Shown here piece by piece: positions 61,605 to 64,000 of a DNA stretch of 64,000 nucleotides. The stretch is from positions 3,720,001-3,784,000 of the forward strand of contig NZ_CP022521.1 of assembly GCF_002234535.1 (NCBI RefSeq), read 5' to 3'. The translations under genes and the position numbers were made by a program. The stretch comes from Actinoalloteichus hoggarensis (GTDB lineage: Bacteria > Actinomycetota > Actinomycetes > Mycobacteriales > Pseudonocardiaceae). The notes beneath the pieces were generated by a model that searched no databases, was not told where the DNA came from, and saw only the letters and a program-made list of their open reading frames with translations. Within the stretch, counting starts at the first letter, position 1; every line of letters begins with the position of its first letter.

Positions 61605-61743
61605 GTCCCGGTGTCGGTGAGGCGGTGTCTCGGTGTCGGTGTCCCGGTGTCGGCGGCTCAAGGGCGTCTCGGGGGCGGCGGCTCGGAGCCGTCCACTCCG
61701 GGCGGCGACTCGGCGCGCACGCCCTCGCCGATCACGCCGGTCG

Positions 61744-62838
61744 TCACCAGGACCCGGTGACCGCCAGACTCGGATAGTCGGTGTAACCGGCGGCGTCGTG
61801 GGTGTGCAGGGTGGACTCCTCCACGGTGTCGAGTGCGGCGTCGCGGGCGAAGCGCTCCGGAAGGTCCGGGTTGGCGATGAACGCGCGGCCGTAGGAGACG
61901 AGGTCGGCCAGTCCGGCGGCGAGGACGGCCTCGCCCTGCTCCCTGGTCGTCGGCGCGCGATTCTCGCCGACGTTGGCCACGAGGGTGCCGTGCCACCGAG
62001 GACGCAGGTCGGCCAGCGCCGGATAGTGGTCGTCGTCGGTCACGTGGAGGTAGGCGAGCCCGAGCGGGTCCACCTCGGCCAGCAGTGCCCGGTAGACCGG
62101 AGCCGGATCGGCCTCGACCATGCCGAACTGCGGATTGCCCGGTGAGATCCGCAGCGCGGTGCGATGCGCGCCGATCTCGGAGGCGACCGCGCGGACGACC
62201 TCCACGGCGAAGCGGAGTCGGTTCGCGATGGAGCCGCGTCCGTACTCGTCGGCGCGGAGATTGGTGTTGTCGGCGAGGAACTGGTGGATCAGATAGCTGT
62301 TGGCGCCGTGCAGCTCGACACCGTCGAAGCCCGCGTCGAGGGCACGGCGGGCCGCGTCGGCATGGTCCCGCACCGCCCGACGGATGTCGGCCACCGTCAG
62401 CTCGGCGGGCGTGATCGCCTCGACCTTGCGCCCGTCCCGGATGCGTGCGGGCCCCGGCGCGGGCACCGCGGACGGTCCCGCGGGAAGATCGCCGTCCAGC
62501 CGAGCCAGCGGATGGCCCTTGCGGCCGCCGTGCATCAGCTGGGCGAAGATCCGCCCGCCGCGCGCATGGACGGCCTCGGTGACGGCCCGCCAGCCCCGAA
62601 CGTGGTCGGGGGTCTCCAGGCCGGGCAGCCGCCACTCGGCCTGGCCCCGGCTGCTCGGCCAGATCCCCTCGGAGACGATGAGTCCGGCGCCTGCCCGCTG
62701 GGCGTAGTACTCGGCGACGATGGGCAGCGGAGTCCCGTCCTCGGCGGCGCGGTGCCGGGTCATCGGAGCCATGACCATTCGGTTCGGCAACCGCAGGGAG
62801 CGTGAGTCGTACGCTTCGAGCAGGGGAGAGGTCGTCAT
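61744..62838 (-). CDS. Old yellow enzyme family alkene reductase
   Basis: A 364-residue FMN-dependent (beta/alpha)8 oxidoreductase of the NemA/OYE type: MVMAPMTRHRAAEDGTPLPI, FAQLMHGGRKGHP, GVELHGANSYLIHQFLADNT with the substrate-binding His and Asn and the catalytic Tyr, then NRLRFAVEVVRAVASEIG and LVSYGRAFIANPDLPERFA. It should reduce activated C=C bonds (enones, nitro compounds) with NAD(P)H in the cytosol. The start is the ATG at 62838. It is divergent from a MerR gene with a 16-bp dyad between them, so an electrophile-sensing MerR probably induces it. Confidence 0.94.
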   Translation of the reverse strand: MTTSPLLEAYDSRSLRLPNRMVMAPMTRHRAAEDGTPLPIVAEYYAQRAGAGLIVSEGIWPSSRGQAEWRLPGLETPDHVRGWRAVTEAVHARGGRIFAQLMHGGRKGHPLARLDGDLPAGPSAVPAPGPARIRDGRKVEAITPAELTVADIRRAVRDHADAARRALDAGFDGVELHGANSYLIHQFLADNTNLRADEYGRGSIANRLRFAVEVVRAVASEIGAHRTALRISPGNPQFGMVEADPAPVYRALLAEVDPLGLAYLHVTDDDHYPALADLRPRWHGTLVANVGENRAPTTREQGEAVLAAGLADLVSYGRAFIANPDLPERFARDAALDTVEESTLHTHDAAGYTDYPSLAVTGSW

Positions 62839-62854
62839 GCCGGTACGGTAGAAC

Positions 62855-62870
62855 CTGACATCAATGTCAG
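62855..62870. promoter_or_regulatory. MerR operator dyad
   Basis: CTGACATCAATGTCAG has perfect 7-bp arms (CTGACAT/ATGTCAG) in the 60-bp gap between the OYE and MerR genes, where a MerR activator would sit across the promoter spacer. Confidence 0.78.
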
Positions 62871-62898
62871 ATTCAAGTCGAGCGAGAGGACGGCCGCG

Positions 62899-63258
62899 AT
62901 GCGCATCGGCGAGCTGGCCAGGCGGACGGCGGTGAGCGAGCGCTCCCTGCGCTACTACGAGAAGCAGGGCCTGCTCGCGGCCGAGCGCACGACCGGCGGT
63001 CACCGGGTCTATCCCGCCGGATCGGTGGACCGGGTCGTCCGCATCCAGGAGCTCTTCGCGGCGGGCCTGTGCAGCGCGAAGATCGCGGAGATCCTGCCCT
63101 GCGTTCGAGATGTCGACGGCGGGCCCGCCGAGACGGCCACCCCGTTCCTCGTGGAGGAGCTCACCGTCGAACGCGAGCGCATCACTCGCACGATCGACGA
63201 TCTTCTGCGCTCCCGGGATGTCCTGGACGAGGTGATCGACAACGCCTCCGGACGGTGA
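62899..63258 (+). CDS. MerR family regulator
   Basis: A 119-residue protein: MRIGELARRTAVSERSLRYY and EKQGLLAAERTTGGHRVYPA form the winged helix, with the dimerisation helix LTVERERITRTIDDLLRSRD at the end. The single cysteines in GLCSAKIAEILPC (near residues 57-69) could sense electrophiles. It is divergent from the old yellow enzyme gene, its probable target. Confidence 0.92.
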   Translation: MRIGELARRTAVSERSLRYYEKQGLLAAERTTGGHRVYPAGSVDRVVRIQELFAAGLCSAKIAEILPCVRDVDGGPAETATPFLVEELTVERERITRTIDDLLRSRDVLDEVIDNASGR

Positions 63259-63647
63259 GCCCGGGCGGGACGTCGGCAGCGAGGGGCGTCGGCCGGACGC
63301 CGATCGGCGTTCCGGTGGAAGGCGGGGCCCGGGATGAGCGGCGGTGGCCGTGGCGCGCACCGTGACCCTTCGGCCGGTCCTCGCCGCAGCGGCCGGCCCG
63401 GCGGAGTCCGACCCGCCCGACCCGATCGGCGCCCCGTGTGCCGGGCGTGCGCTGCCGGGGCGGCCTGCCTTTGCCGCGGGCGTCGCGGCCCGACCGACTC
63501 GAAGGCACCGACCGACTCGAAGGCCGGCGAGCTCTCGGCGCCGAGTGCCGATCGCACGGCCGTGAGAAGGACCGCACAGGATGCCCGTCGGCGCAGGCGG
63601 TCGGAATCCCCTCGAACGGGACCGTGTCCTGATCACCCGCGTCCTGA
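63259..63647. other. Gene-free stretch
   Basis: Nothing gene-like was recognised. A direct repeat of TCCTGATCACCCGC occurs twice at about 63627-63656, next to the broken gene at the window edge. Confidence 0.4.
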
Positions 63648-64000
63648 TCACCCGCCGCCTGCGGGCCGCGCCGTGGACTCTCGGACGATGAGCGAGGTCC
63701 CGAGCAGCTGGCGCGGACACCGGTCCTCACCGTGGACGGCGGAGACCAGGACCTCGGCACAGGCGGCGTCGAAGTACCGCCGCTCGTACTCGACGGCGAT
63801 CAGGTTGTCGCCGTAGACCGCCCGGTAACCCTGACATTCGCGCCGGCGACCGCAGTGCTCGGCGATGGCGAAGTCGAAGCCCCGTTCGCGAGAGACCTCG
63901 GCGGACAGCTCGACGGTGTCTTCTGCGCCGACGCCAGGTCGAGCGAGTGGGCGACCTCGGTGAGCAGGGTGGCGAACGCGACGGCCTCCTCCTCATCGAA
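63648..64000 (-). pseudogene. GH114-like fragment joined to a LacI-like C-terminus (partial)
   Basis: Reading in from the window edge, one frame gives FDEEEAVAFATLLTEVAHSL and LDLASAQK. After a one-base shift near 63925 the next frame gives TVELSAEVSRERGFDFAIAE, then CGRRRECQGYRAVYGDNLIA and VEYERRYFDAAC. This fits the endo-alpha-1,4-polygalactosaminidase (GH114) barrel. Without a break the frame then reads EVLVSAVHGEDRCPRQLLGT and SLIVRESTARPAGGG, which looks like the end of a LacI regulator. So two gene remnants seem fused by a deletion, with a frameshift inside the first. The 5' part lies outside the window. Confidence 0.5.

Noticed and set aside
59268-61661. A 797-codon frame antisense to the MMPL gene
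   Set aside because: The sequence is low-complexity, rich in His, Gly, Asp and Arg, with no domain; the sense strand encodes a full MMPL transporter with operators and a terminator.

Overview
The window is high-GC actinobacterial DNA: GTG starts, many 4-nt ATGA/GTGA gene overlaps, a fused CofG/CofH FO synthase for coenzyme F420, mycothiol-type DsbA-like and DinB-like proteins, many TetR/MarR/LacI regulators, and a polycyclic tetramate macrolactam (PTM) pathway. A filamentous actinomycete of the Pseudonocardiaceae/Streptomyces kind fits; the genus is inference. The region looks like accessory chromosome: saprophytic sugar use, secondary metabolism, regulator/effector gene pairs and several decaying genes.

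Layout. 1-545: a CRISPR array with its leader on the right. 0.7-2.4 kb: CPBP membrane protease and MerR regulator. 2.6-10.4 kb: an L-arabinoside uptake locus (solute-binding lipoprotein, two permeases, GH127 beta-L-arabinofuranosidase, divergent LacI) flanked by two decayed genes, one a LacI and one carrying an Ig-like domain. 10.4-14.75 kb: DUF2306 membrane protein and divergent TetR with two palindromic operators, then a CE1758/CE1759-type flavin monooxygenase - FMN reductase - MarR operon. 14.8-16.3 kb: a probable polymorphic toxin with a frameshift, an abutting acidic immunity-like gene, and a ruined second copy of that gene. 16.6-19.3 kb: FO synthase. 19.8-24.2 kb: TetR, small proteins, and an FAD monooxygenase with a divergent TetR. 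24.3-24.6 kb: a second short CRISPR array whose right-hand flank matches that of the first; no cas gene is in the window. 24.8-27.6 kb: secreted GH78 alpha-L-rhamnosidase. 28.2-31.1 kb: SHOCT protein, an unknown protein, and an iron-box-controlled siderophore-interacting reductase.

31.3-46.4 kb is the centrepiece: a minus-strand operon of sterol desaturase/hydroxylase, a one-module iterative PKS-NRPS (KS-AT-DH-KR-ACP-C-A-PCP-TE), two phytoene-desaturase-like FAD enzymes and an MDR reductase. This is the frontalamide/HSAF/ikarugamycin type of PTM operon. The adenylation pocket reads by eye as the known ornithine code DVGEIGSIDK. No P450 tailoring gene is present here.

46.4-48.3 kb is gene-poor. 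48.3-64 kb holds an alpha/beta hydrolase-like protein without the nucleophile serine coupled to an NmrA-like protein, a frameshifted secreted beta-propeller-like protein, a second hydrolase, DsbA-like and DinB-like proteins, an AA10 lytic polysaccharide monooxygenase, a DUF6314-like protein, prolyl aminopeptidase with a divergent MarR, an MMPL exporter with a divergent TetR and clear operators, an old-yellow-enzyme reductase with a divergent MerR, and at the right edge a broken GH114-like fragment joined to a LacI-like tail.
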